Source: Fulvivirga ulvae (lineage in GTDB: Bacteria > Bacteroidota > Bacteroidia > Cytophagales > Cyclobacteriaceae). From it: a stretch of 64,000 nucleotides of DNA. The notes beneath the pieces are model-generated. The model saw only the letters and a list, made by a program, of their open reading frames with translations. It did not search any database and was not told where the DNA came from. The translations under genes and the position numbers were made by a program. The stretch lies in NCBI RefSeq assembly GCF_021389975.1, contig NZ_CP089981.1:5357501-5421500 (forward strand), given 5' to 3'. Positions 1 to 8,226 of the stretch are shown one piece after another. How positions within the stretch are numbered: the first letter of the stretch is position 1; every line of letters begins with the position of its first letter.

Positions 1-2463
1 CTTCTCGGTAGCCATTTCCGAATGAAGGAACTCACCTTCAAAATATTGGTTAATAGACTGGAGTTCTGTTTGGTTCCATTTCAAAGGTGTGACTTCGTCG
101 CGAAACTTGCCTAATATTTGAAGATCAACGGTGGACTTTACCTGTTCCGGATAGTTTGGAGCAAATGCGAGTACCAAGGATTTCCTTTTTACGTCTGGTA
201 GCAAATGCTCCTTGAACAAAAGGGTAACTGAGTATGCATAAGAGATGTTATAATGTTTAATGAGGTAGGGCAATTTACTATATTGCTGCTTTTGATCAGA
301 GTCTGGTTTCCCGGACAGCAGGAGTTCAAATGGTACTTGGTGTAAAGGGCCATTTGGAATAACATATAGTTTTTTTATTCCCGGAAGGTTGCTGAGTAAT
401 GGTTTTACCTGATCCTGGTAAAGTTTATAAGCCACTTGAGTATATGCATCAAAGGCTTTCTGCTGATTATTAAGAAAAAATTCAGGTTTTAAACTATGTT
501 GTAGCGTACTTATCTGATCCTTGGTAATGGCTGGCAATTCTTCTATAATAACACTATCTTTGCTAATAGCGAATACATAAGTGCCTTCTTCGGTACTGAA
601 ATACTCCAAAAGTGCTTCCTGCTTCTTAAGCTTACTTTGAACCTCTGTCAAAGATTGGGTTTCGTAATTATATTTTATATCATAATATCTAGGGTAGGCC
701 TTTTCCAATGACTGGATTAACGAGTCCAACTTGCGGTTAAGGTTAAATAGCTTCTCGTTATATTCATTGAATTTTACTGAATCCTTTATATCAGTCAAGG
801 CCTGCAAACATAATGACTGATAATAGGAAATATCTAAATTAAGATCACCTTCTAACTGTTTAAGATTATTCGGCAACAAGTCCTGTTGTTTACCCGATTT
901 TGAATTTATAGCTTCTAAAATCACATTGGCTTTGCTCTTTTGACTAAAATAGAACGCAAGCTCCCTATATTCATTGTTTTTAGTGTTATTAAACAATACT
1001 AAGCATACTTTAATTGCATTTTTATAGAGAGGTTTGGCATATTGTTCCAAAAACGCCTTATCACTCCCATTTACATATGATTTAAGCCTTTTGTCAACCA
1101 GTTTATCGCAAAGCTGAAAATTTTTAAGAGCAGTTTCTAAGTCTTTTAAATCACTGTTCTTTTCATATAGTCCATAAAATGTAATTCCCTTATCCCTTAA
1201 TGTGCCAAATAATGCATCTGCATCCATGTAATTACTAAGAGATGGAGAGGCATAAACTGATGTGTTATTAAAATCTATTACATTGGCAATTAATGCTTCT
1301 TGCAAATGATTTAAGGCTAATCCATATTCTTTTCTTTTTGAATAGACCATTCCTATTTCTGCATATACATGTTCTACTTTTGGATGCTTTAAGCCGAAAA
1401 TACTTTTTCGTAGATGAAGGGATTTTTTTAAATATTTCAATGCCAGTTGGTCATAACCAAGTTCGGAATATAATTTTCCCATAAGGAAATAACAAGTAGC
1501 TAAAATAGTCTTACCGTAAATAGAAGGGTCGTTTTGTAAAATTTCTACTCCACGAAGGCAAGTTTTGATAGCCAAATTATGCTTCTTATCTAGCTGATAA
1601 GTACTTGCGATATTAAAATAGATCAACGCAATCTTGGCATTGCTTACTTTTATTGTTTTGCAAATACTAAGAGCCTTATTAAAATATTTATGTGCTTCAG
1701 TGTTTCGTTTACAGTTAACATAGTTAACACCAATATTAATATAGCTGTCGGCAATATAACGATGATAAGGTGGGTAAATTTTGTTTTCAATAGCCAGAGC
1801 CCTCAAATTATATTCCAATGCCAAATTGTGCTGAAAAGAACTAGAGTATACAAGGGCAATATTATAGTATAACTTATCAAGTTCATAATTATTTTTATAT
1901 GGAGATTTTTTATAACAATCTATAGCTCTTAAGTAAAATCCTTCCGCTACTTTATCATGGCCTTTTTTTGCATTTATTAAACCTATTCCGAAATAGGAAT
2001 CAACCCTATCATGAGCATTAGTTAAAGAATCATTTTCTCTTATTTTTAAGGCTTTATAAAAATATGTTAAAGCTTTCTCTAGGTTATTCTTACGATTTTC
2101 AACAAAACCTAACTGTTCATAAGCTTTAGCTGCAATCTGGCTACCGCTTTCACTCTCCTTCAATACAACATCTACAAAAAAATAAGCACTATCAAATCGA
2201 TTAAGCCGTCTATAGTTCTCCGTCAATTTATTTAGACAATCAAGGTATTGCAATTTTAAGCCCAACGCTTTGTATATATTACTTGCCTTTTTGAAAAATT
2301 GAATCGATGCCTCATAATCAACAGCAGCTTGCAGGGTCGAATCTCCGATATGATAATATTCATTCGCTAATACCGTATCACCAGCATTGTAAGTCTGCGA
2401 ATAGCTTATGCTAAAAAAGGAAAGAGTGATAATCAGGCAAGAGAATCTTAAGGGCATATCCAT
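1..2463 (-). CDS. TPR-CHAT domain protein, 3' end outside window
   Basis: The minus-strand frame opens at an ATG at 2463 (another in-frame ATG is at 2457) and has no stop down to position 1, so about 820 residues are visible and the C-terminus is missing. The N-terminus is a signal peptide (LIITLSFFSISYSQ), placing the protein outside the cytoplasm. A long run of tetratricopeptide helices follows, for example KALTYFYKALKI coded around 2041-2080. The last part enters a CHAT (caspase-HetF-associated TPR) domain: LPYLIKHYNISYAYSVTLL near 210-275 and PLKWNQTEL with ATEK near 1-85. The His and Cys expected of a CHAT peptidase come after this point, so activity cannot be judged. Function and target are unknown. 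The frame and domain order are seen; the family name rests on motif resemblance. Confidence 0.85.
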   Translation of the reverse strand, partial: MDMPLRFSCLIITLSFFSISYSQTYNAGDTVLANEYYHIGDSTLQAAVDYEASIQFFKKASNIYKALGLKLQYLDCLNKLTENYRRLNRFDSAYFFVDVVLKESESGSQIAAKAYEQLGFVENRKNNLEKALTYFYKALKIRENDSLTNAHDRVDSYFGIGLINAKKGHDKVAEGFYLRAIDCYKKSPYKNNYELDKLYYNIALVYSSSFQHNLALEYNLRALAIENKIYPPYHRYIADSYINIGVNYVNCKRNTEAHKYFNKALSICKTIKVSNAKIALIYFNIASTYQLDKKHNLAIKTCLRGVEILQNDPSIYGKTILATCYFLMGKLYSELGYDQLALKYLKKSLHLRKSIFGLKHPKVEHVYAEIGMVYSKRKEYGLALNHLQEALIANVIDFNNTSVYASPSLSNYMDADALFGTLRDKGITFYGLYEKNSDLKDLETALKNFQLCDKLVDKRLKSYVNGSDKAFLEQYAKPLYKNAIKVCLVLFNNTKNNEYRELAFYFSQKSKANVILEAINSKSGKQQDLLPNNLKQLEGDLNLDISYYQSLCLQALTDIKDSVKFNEYNEKLFNLNRKLDSLIQSLEKAYPRYYDIKYNYETQSLTEVQSKLKKQEALLEYFSTEEGTYVFAISKDSVIIEELPAITKDQISTLQHSLKPEFFLNNQQKAFDAYTQVAYKLYQDQVKPLLSNLPGIKKLYVIPNGPLHQVPFELLLSGKPDSDQKQQYSKLPYLIKHYNISYAYSVTLLFKEHLLPDVKRKSLVLAFAPNYPEQVKSTVDLQILGKFRDEVTPLKWNQTELQSINQYFEGEFLHSEMATEK

Positions 2464-2638
2464 GAATTAAGGCTGATTGGGGCAAACACAAATAAAACAA
2501 TAAAACCACAATTCACAACTTTATTGAGGTTCTTCATTTGGTAGTTGGAAAGGGTGAAAAGTAAACAAATAGTGTAGGAGGAGACAGACCCGGGAAAAGG
2601 CAATCTTTGATGATTTAGTGACAGGCGAGATTAAAATT

Positions 2639-2670
2639 AGATGGTGGAATGGTATTTCATTCCACCATCT
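2639..2670 (-). terminator. Hairpin downstream of glnS
   Basis: A perfect 13-bp inverted repeat (AGATGGTGGAATG at 2639-2651, its complement at 2658-2670) with a 6-nt loop lies about 40 bp after the glnS stop. Read on the minus strand it is followed by AATTTTAA, a weak T-rich tail. It lies between glnS and the CHAT gene and probably ends glnS transcription. Confidence 0.6.
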
Positions 2671-2712
2671 ATTCATTTATATTCTGTGAGCAAGATTGCA
2701 CTGCTATTTCAA

Positions 2713-4752
2713 TCACTTTATCGCTTTCGCTTCTTCAGCCAGCAATTCATTTTCATCATTCAACCCTGCCTCAATAAAAGCATCAATTTCAGAATTGCGT
2801 ACCAACCCTTTATTGAGCAATACACCTAAAGTGATCATAACACCAATACGGGTTCCTACCTTCTTAGCAGCGGTATTGAACAGCGGTTGGATCTCTTCAT
2901 AAGAAACGCCTTCTGCAAGGTTCATAATGCTGGCTTTAGCATTGGCAAGTTTGTCCCCAGACAGGTTGGTGTACTTCTTACTGATTTTCTGGATCTCGTT
3001 GACAGCACTTCTTTGTCCCTGAGGCTGCCCTTTGGCAGGCTGAGAAGGCTTATTGCCTTGCTGTACAGGCTGAGACTGCTGTTTGGCCCAGGTATCCCTA
3101 AGTCCAACAGTTTTGTTAAATATTAGGTGCTTAGAGGTAGCATCTTTATCCAAAGTGAAATACCCCAGGCGTTGGAACTGGAACTTATCATCTAATTTAG
3201 CTTCCTGCAAAAATGGCTCAAGATATGCCTCTTTAATGATTTTAAGGGAATCAGGATTGACAAATTCCATAAAATCCTTGCCTTCGTGGCTGTCCGGTGC
3301 TTCGTCTAAAAACAGGCGGTCGTACTCACGAATCTCTGCTTTTATGGCATGTTGAATAGACACCCAGTGCAGCGTACCTTTCACCTTTCTCATGCTGGCT
3401 TCTGTGCCGCTTCCTGATTTTGAATCGAGGTCACAGGTACAGTGGATTTCTGTAATATTTCCTTTCTCGTCTTTAACTACAGACTCACCCTTAATAATGT
3501 AAGCATTCTTCAAGCGCACTTCCTGCCCCAAAGTAAGTCTGAAAAACTTGCTTCCGGCTTCTTCTTTAAAGTCTTCACGCTCGATGTATAGTTCTCGTGA
3601 GAACGGCACTTCATGCGTGCCTGCATTAGGATCTTCGGGGTTGTTTTCTGCAACCAGCATTTCCTCTTTCCCTTCAGGATAGTTGGTGATCACCAGCTTT
3701 ACCGGATCCAGAACACCCATTACACGGGTAGCTGTTTTATTCAGGTCCTCCCTGATACAAAATTCGAGTAATGACACATCTGTCACCCCATCTCTTTTGG
3801 AAATGCCTGAAAGCTCACTGAACTTCCTGATAGATGCCGGGGTATATCCTCTGCGTCTCAAGCCGGAGATTGTCGGCATACGGGGATCATCCCAGCCGGC
3901 AACGGTTTTGGATTGTACCAGCTCCAGCAATTTGCGCTTACTCATAACTGTATAGCTCAGGTTGCGTCGGGCAAACTCGCGTTGCTTGGGCCTTAGTTTA
4001 TTGTTATCATATATCTGGTCAAGACACCAGTCGTATAGCTCCCTGTGAGGCTTAAATTCAAGCGTACAGAGAGAATGTGATATTTGTTCAAGATAATCAG
4101 ACTGACCATGGGCCCAGTCATACATCGGGTAGATGCACCATTCAGTACCCGTTCTGTGATGGGCTTTTCTGACGATGCGGTACATCAATGGGTCGCGCAT
4201 CAGCATATTGGGCGAGCTCATATCGATTTTGGCACGCAATACATAAGTACCAGCCTCAAATTCACCTTCCTTCATTCTTTGGAACAGATCCAGGTTTTCT
4301 TCAACGCTTGTATCCCTGAAAGGACTGGCCTTACCGGGTGTAGTTGGCGTTCCCTTTTGCTCGGCAATCAGCTCTGGAGACTGGCCGTCTACATAGGCCT
4401 TGCCTTGCCTGATCAGTTCAACAGCCCAGTCGTATAACTCCTGGAAATAATCTGAAGAATAGCACTCCTTATCCCACTGAAAGCCCAGCCACTCAATATC
4501 ATACCGGATAGCGTCTACATATTCCTGCTCTTCTTTGGTAGGGTTGGTATCGTCAAAGCGCAGGTTTACCGGAGCATTAAACTTCTTTCCAAGGCCAAAA
4601 TTGAGGCAAATAGATGCCGCATGACCTATATGTAAATAACCGTTGGGCTCAGGAGGAAAACGAAAGCGCAGCTTGTCAGTAGATAACCCGTTGGCAAGGT
4701 CTTCCGCAATGATCTGTTCTAAAAAATTCAGTGATTCTGGTGCTTCTGTCAT
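2713..4752 (-). CDS. glnS: Glutaminyl-tRNA synthetase with C-terminal extension
   Basis: Charges tRNA-Gln with glutamine in the cytoplasm. Class I signatures are present: HIGH at residues 41-44 (PNGYLHIGH) and a KMSKS-type loop (VMSKRK) near residue 270, followed by the anticodon-binding beta-barrels up to about residue 555. At 679 residues it is over 100 longer than the E. coli enzyme (554). The extra C-terminus has a Gln/Pro-rich linker (about 565-585) and then a helical domain of about 95 residues, resembling in position the YqeY/GatB-like appendage known from Deinococcus GlnRS; I cannot confirm homology. The gene lies downstream of the DUF1338 gene on the same strand, separated by a hairpin. 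Product call is very secure; the nature of the tail is inference. Confidence 0.97.
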   Translation of the reverse strand: MTEAPESLNFLEQIIAEDLANGLSTDKLRFRFPPEPNGYLHIGHAASICLNFGLGKKFNAPVNLRFDDTNPTKEEQEYVDAIRYDIEWLGFQWDKECYSSDYFQELYDWAVELIRQGKAYVDGQSPELIAEQKGTPTTPGKASPFRDTSVEENLDLFQRMKEGEFEAGTYVLRAKIDMSSPNMLMRDPLMYRIVRKAHHRTGTEWCIYPMYDWAHGQSDYLEQISHSLCTLEFKPHRELYDWCLDQIYDNNKLRPKQREFARRNLSYTVMSKRKLLELVQSKTVAGWDDPRMPTISGLRRRGYTPASIRKFSELSGISKRDGVTDVSLLEFCIREDLNKTATRVMGVLDPVKLVITNYPEGKEEMLVAENNPEDPNAGTHEVPFSRELYIEREDFKEEAGSKFFRLTLGQEVRLKNAYIIKGESVVKDEKGNITEIHCTCDLDSKSGSGTEASMRKVKGTLHWVSIQHAIKAEIREYDRLFLDEAPDSHEGKDFMEFVNPDSLKIIKEAYLEPFLQEAKLDDKFQFQRLGYFTLDKDATSKHLIFNKTVGLRDTWAKQQSQPVQQGNKPSQPAKGQPQGQRSAVNEIQKISKKYTNLSGDKLANAKASIMNLAEGVSYEEIQPLFNTAAKKVGTRIGVMITLGVLLNKGLVRNSEIDAFIEAGLNDENELLAEEAKAIK

Positions 4753-4836
4753 GGTTGAAAAAATTGAACTGCAAAATTACTGCAAATACAATCAATTACA
4801 ACCGTAGCTCTACAGTTTTAGGAGTTTTTGGTTAGA

Positions 4837-4867
4837 AGACCTGCAAGGATAGAAACCCTGCAGGTCT
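4837..4867 (-). terminator. Hairpin between DUF1338 gene and glnS
   Basis: AGACCTGCA at 4837-4845 pairs with TGCAGGTCT at 4859-4867. On the minus strand it directly follows the DUF1338 stop (4886) and precedes the glnS start (4752). No strong T tract follows, so it may be an attenuating stem-loop rather than a full terminator. Confidence 0.4.
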
Positions 4868-4885
4868 GTAAGTATTTGTATGCTG

Positions 4886-5794
4886 CTACGCCATCGATGT
4901 CTGTTCCAGATAAGTACTTTCAAATATCTTATCGGCATTGGCTGATTCGAAGCCATCTCTTCGGTGTTCTCTTGTGATTTGTTCTTTTGGCAGGTCCTTA
5001 AATTGAGGTAGCACCGAGCGTTCGGCAAATTCTACATAACTGCCCGAAATCTTCATTTTTTCTCCATTGGCAAAAGTCGCCTCCTGCATTTTAGATACAG
5101 AACTGCTTTGTCTCAAGAGCCCGTCTTCGCTGGTTTTGATCTTTCCTCCCGCGGTATTCAGCACTATACCGATAGACTCAAGAAATGCGTTGAATTGCTC
5201 CAGCGTATTATAACCGTCGGGCAGCTCATGGATGCTTATCGTATAATGGTTAAGGTAATACCTGTTGTAGATTACCCATGCTGCATATTCGCTTTCCTGG
5301 AGCAGGGCTTTGTAGTCTTCCAGCGTCGGCAGATCCCAAAGTGGTTTGTAAAAGAAATTACCCACCTCATCAGTGTTATTCAGATCAATTTTTTCTACAG
5401 GGCACTGATCAATATCACTGACATATTTGTTGATTATTTCCTGCGCTTTTTCAGACAAGTCTTCAACCCTAAGTTCACTTACAAATATTCTGGGGAACCT
5501 CTCCACGGGAGGCTCATACCAAAAAGCATTCAGCTTCTTTTCTTCAAAGTAATAGGGGTCTTTTTTCTTATATCCATAGTGTAGGAAGATCTTTTCAAAA
5601 GAAGCAATACCCAGATTAGGCACTCCCAGGGTTCGGAATGCTATGTGGTCATTGATAATGTCGCTTTCATCTGCGATCATGTCATTTTCGATCATTGCAT
5701 TGCTAATCTTGTTTACCTCAGGTACATTTTGCTTGTAAGGATCGAACAACGCGCTCAAAATCTTATCAAGAGAAGAATCCTTGTCAAAATTCAT
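4886..5794 (-). CDS. DUF1338 family protein (2-oxoadipate dioxygenase/decarboxylase-like)
   Basis: A 302-residue protein with family hallmarks NDHIAFRTLG (about 48-57), NHYTISIHELPDG (about 182-194) and a long GGKIKTSEDGLLRQSS stretch. In this family a His-His-Glu triad binds iron; candidates here are the His of DHIAF, the His of NHYTIS and the Glu of SYVEFAER. Characterised members (HglS/YdcJ) convert 2-oxoadipate to 2-hydroxyglutarate in D-lysine breakdown; the substrate in this organism is unknown, and this copy is at the short end of the family. It is transcribed away from the LysR gene at 5926, which is therefore the likely regulator. Family call is firm; reaction is by analogy. Confidence 0.85.
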   Translation of the reverse strand: MNFDKDSSLDKILSALFDPYKQNVPEVNKISNAMIENDMIADESDIINDHIAFRTLGVPNLGIASFEKIFLHYGYKKKDPYYFEEKKLNAFWYEPPVERFPRIFVSELRVEDLSEKAQEIINKYVSDIDQCPVEKIDLNNTDEVGNFFYKPLWDLPTLEDYKALLQESEYAAWVIYNRYYLNHYTISIHELPDGYNTLEQFNAFLESIGIVLNTAGGKIKTSEDGLLRQSSSVSKMQEATFANGEKMKISGSYVEFAERSVLPQFKDLPKEQITREHRRDGFESANADKIFESTYLEQTSMA

Positions 5795-5897
5795 AATAAA
5801 GTGATTTTTAAAAGTTTAATAGTTTAAAAATGAGTGCATATGGCTCTGCATGACTTCAAAAAATTTAATCCATGTTGCAAAATTATTATTTAAAAGA

Positions 5898-5927
5898 ATT
5901 ACATTCAATTAACATTTTGAATGTAAT
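5898..5927. promoter_or_regulatory. Palindromic operator at LysR start codon
   Basis: ATTACATTCAA at 5898-5908 is repeated as its exact complement at 5917-5927, with an 8-nt spacer. This 11-bp perfect inverted repeat lies in the divergent region between the DUF1338 and LysR genes and touches the preferred LysR ATG at 5926. It contains a T-N11-A-type LysR arrangement and is a likely autoregulatory site. Confidence 0.6.
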
Positions 5928-6825
5928 GATAAGTTTAACTAATCAATTGGAAGTCCGGCACTTTGAATATTTCCTGGTACTGGCAGAAACATTGCACTAC
6001 GGCCGCGCTGCAGAGCGGCTTTTTATAACCCAATCTGCTCTAAGCCAGCAGATCCAACGCCTGGAAACTATACTAGGTCATGAGCTTTTTGTAAGGACCA
6101 ACCGCAAGGTTATACTCAGCCATGCCGGTGAGTTGTTGAAAGAAGAAGCCGAAGCCGTGCTCACACAATTGAAGAAGAGCATGGAGCAGTGGCAATTCAG
6201 GGTAGAAGGAGGCGAGGGAATTGTAAGGATCGGCTTTGTGGGTTCTGCCATGCAGGTTTACCTACCCGGATTATTAAAAGCGTTTACTTCCAGGTACCCT
6301 CGCATCCGGTTTTACCTGAAAGAGCTGAGCAACAAGGATCAATTACAGGCGCTGGACAAAAAGGAGCTGGATATTGGCTTTCTCCGATCTAATAACCTCA
6401 TGGCCAATATGCAAAGCCTTCGTGTTTTTAGGGAAAACCTGACACTGGTACTTCCTGAAAACCACGCCATAACTGACCAAAATTTTGTTGATATCGGCCA
6501 ATTGGCAGATGAATCGTACATTTTGTTCCCCAACGAAAGCAGCCAGATGTTCTTCGGGCAGATCATGACACTCTGCAGGGAGCATGGTTTTATACCCAAA
6601 ATATCGCATCAGTCTATACACGGGCCAACCATATTTAAACTGGTAGAGAGCGGATTGGGCATTTCCATAGTGCCAAATTCTCTGGTAGACAGATATAACT
6701 ACAAGGTCAGGTACATCGAACTGGACAACATTCAGCATAAGACAGAACTGTTTGCAGTCTGGAATAAGTTTAATGACAATACGGCACTGGCATCGCTTAT
6801 TAGTCTTTTGAAAGAAGCGAAATAA
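5926..6825 (+). CDS. LysR family transcriptional regulator
   Basis: A 299-residue LysR-type regulator from the ATG at 5926; an upstream in-frame ATG at 5872 would add 18 residues that read through the palindromic operator, so the later start is preferred. The N-terminal winged helix is clear (RHFEYFLVLAETLHYGRAAE, then LFITQSALSQQIQRLE), followed by the linker helix and the two-lobed co-inducer domain (IRIGFVGSA-type strand near residue 92, GLGISIVPNSLVDRY near 245-259). It is divergent from the DUF1338 gene, so the simplest role is ligand-dependent control of that gene and itself. The inducer is unknown. Confidence 0.93.
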   Translation: MISLTNQLEVRHFEYFLVLAETLHYGRAAERLFITQSALSQQIQRLETILGHELFVRTNRKVILSHAGELLKEEAEAVLTQLKKSMEQWQFRVEGGEGIVRIGFVGSAMQVYLPGLLKAFTSRYPRIRFYLKELSNKDQLQALDKKELDIGFLRSNNLMANMQSLRVFRENLTLVLPENHAITDQNFVDIGQLADESYILFPNESSQMFFGQIMTLCREHGFIPKISHQSIHGPTIFKLVESGLGISIVPNSLVDRYNYKVRYIELDNIQHKTELFAVWNKFNDNTALASLISLLKEAK

Positions 6826-7111
6826 ATCGTTATTAATCAACAAGTTATATCCAATCAGCGAAATGTGCATGGAGGAATACATACCCTTAGGCCTTTAAAA
6901 GTCCGAGATCAAAAACTGCTTTTCTTACTTCACCAGTCACCTTTTCCATATCTATGATACCTTAGTTATGTATTTTTATCAAAAAAAGTGGATCGTTTTT
7001 TAAACTCATTGGTAATAAATTAGTTTATACTTATAAATGCTGTTTTGCTGATGAAGCAGGCATGGCGGGTTAGAGCAAAATAGCATTTGATCGAAAACCA
7101 AACAGCCTGAC

Positions 7112-7753
7112 ATGAAGTTACCGCCACAAATGATCTCAAGCATATTTCAATGGAAAATACTGCTGATCTTAGCATTCATTCTCTTTCTCACCACCGCTAT
7201 TACAATTAACCCCGGGCAGACCAGCCTGGAAGCTTATAGAAAAGGGCTCTCTGATAAAAATGACAGTGTAGCTTCAGTAAGAGCTTTTGCCAAAGTTTAT
7301 AAAGTTCTGATGCATCCGCGCTGTATGAACTGCCATCCGTCAGGAGATGTGCCCTTGCAGGGTAACGATAGTCATTTACATGCTATGCTTCCTCAAAGAG
7401 GGGTAGATGGCAAAGGGATATATGCTATGAAATGCTCAAATTGCCACCAGGGCAAAAGTGTTCCATTGGATAATGCTCCTCCGGGCAACCCGAAATGGCA
7501 CCTGCCACCGGCAGATATGAAAATGGTATTTGAAGGTAAGTCTGCTCATGAACTGGCGAGGCAACTGGTAAACCCTGAACTCAACGGACATAAGTCTATG
7601 GACGATTTGATTGAGCACGCAAGCGATACATTGCTTAAAGCAGGCTGGACCATGGGCGGAGATCGCACACCACCTCCTCTAAGTTATGAAGAATTTAAAA
7701 CGGAATGGATAAATTGGATTGAAACAGGCGCTTATGCCCCCGCAGAGAATTAA
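7112..7753 (+). CDS. Membrane-anchored dihaem cytochrome c of a molybdenum hydroxylase operon
   Basis: First gene of a three-gene operon. The 213-residue product has one N-terminal membrane segment (about 14-32, KILLILAFILFLTT) and two haem c attachment motifs, CMNCH at 71-75 and CSNCH at 108-112, so a periplasm-facing dihaem cytochrome. The two following genes encode the [2Fe-2S] and molybdopterin subunits of an isoquinoline-1-oxidoreductase-like enzyme, and the cytochrome most likely takes electrons from the [2Fe-2S] subunit to the respiratory chain. Similar genes in Bacteroidota are often labelled as an extra subunit of that enzyme. Haem sites and order are seen; electron-transfer role is inference. 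Confidence 0.85.
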   Translation: MKLPPQMISSIFQWKILLILAFILFLTTAITINPGQTSLEAYRKGLSDKNDSVASVRAFAKVYKVLMHPRCMNCHPSGDVPLQGNDSHLHAMLPQRGVDGKGIYAMKCSNCHQGKSVPLDNAPPGNPKWHLPPADMKMVFEGKSAHELARQLVNPELNGHKSMDDLIEHASDTLLKAGWTMGGDRTPPPLSYEEFKTEWINWIETGAYAPAEN

Positions 7754-7766
7754 AAAAAAACTGATT

Positions 7767-8225
7767 ATGGCACTATTTAACATTAAAGTAAATGGCACAC
7801 TGCACAAAGTAGACGCAGAGCCAGATACTCCATTGCTATGGATACTCAGGGACAACCTGGATTTGACAGGCACAAAATTCGGATGTGGTGTTGCGCAATG
7901 TGGTGCATGTACTGTTCACATAGAGGGGAACGCGGTAAGAGCCTGCACATTACCGGTCAGTATAATAGGTGATAAGGAAGTAACAACCATCGAAGGGCTG
8001 TCAAAGAATGGCGATCACCCTGTACAAAAGGCATGGATCGAGCATGATGTACCCCAATGTGGGTATTGTCAGGCTGGTCAGATCATGAGTGCTGCCTCAT
8101 TGCTGTCGCAAAATCCTGACCCTACTGATGCGGAGATCAGGAGGGCCATGAATGGTAACATCTGTCGATGTGGCACCTACATACGTATAAACAGAGCAAT
8201 AAAAACAGCAGCAAAAGAAATGTAG
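7767..8225 (+). CDS. (2Fe-2S)-binding subunit, isoquinoline 1-oxidoreductase alpha-like
   Basis: A 152-residue ferredoxin-like subunit. Cys 40, 45, 48 and 60 (FGCGVAQCGACTV) form the plant-type [2Fe-2S] site; Cys 98, 101, 133 and 135 (QCGYCQAG, NICRCGTY) form the second, helical [2Fe-2S] site. This is the full cysteine set of the xanthine-oxidase-family small subunit. The ATG at 7767 is preferred over one at 7719, which would overlap the cytochrome gene; the gap to the cytochrome stop is then 13 bp. The stop is followed after 1 bp by the catalytic subunit gene, so the two are translationally close. No signal peptide, so it probably rides out of the cell with its Tat-carrying partner. Confidence 0.93.
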   Translation: MALFNIKVNGTLHKVDAEPDTPLLWILRDNLDLTGTKFGCGVAQCGACTVHIEGNAVRACTLPVSIIGDKEVTTIEGLSKNGDHPVQKAWIEHDVPQCGYCQAGQIMSAASLLSQNPDPTDAEIRRAMNGNICRCGTYIRINRAIKTAAKEM

Positions 8226-8226
8226 T

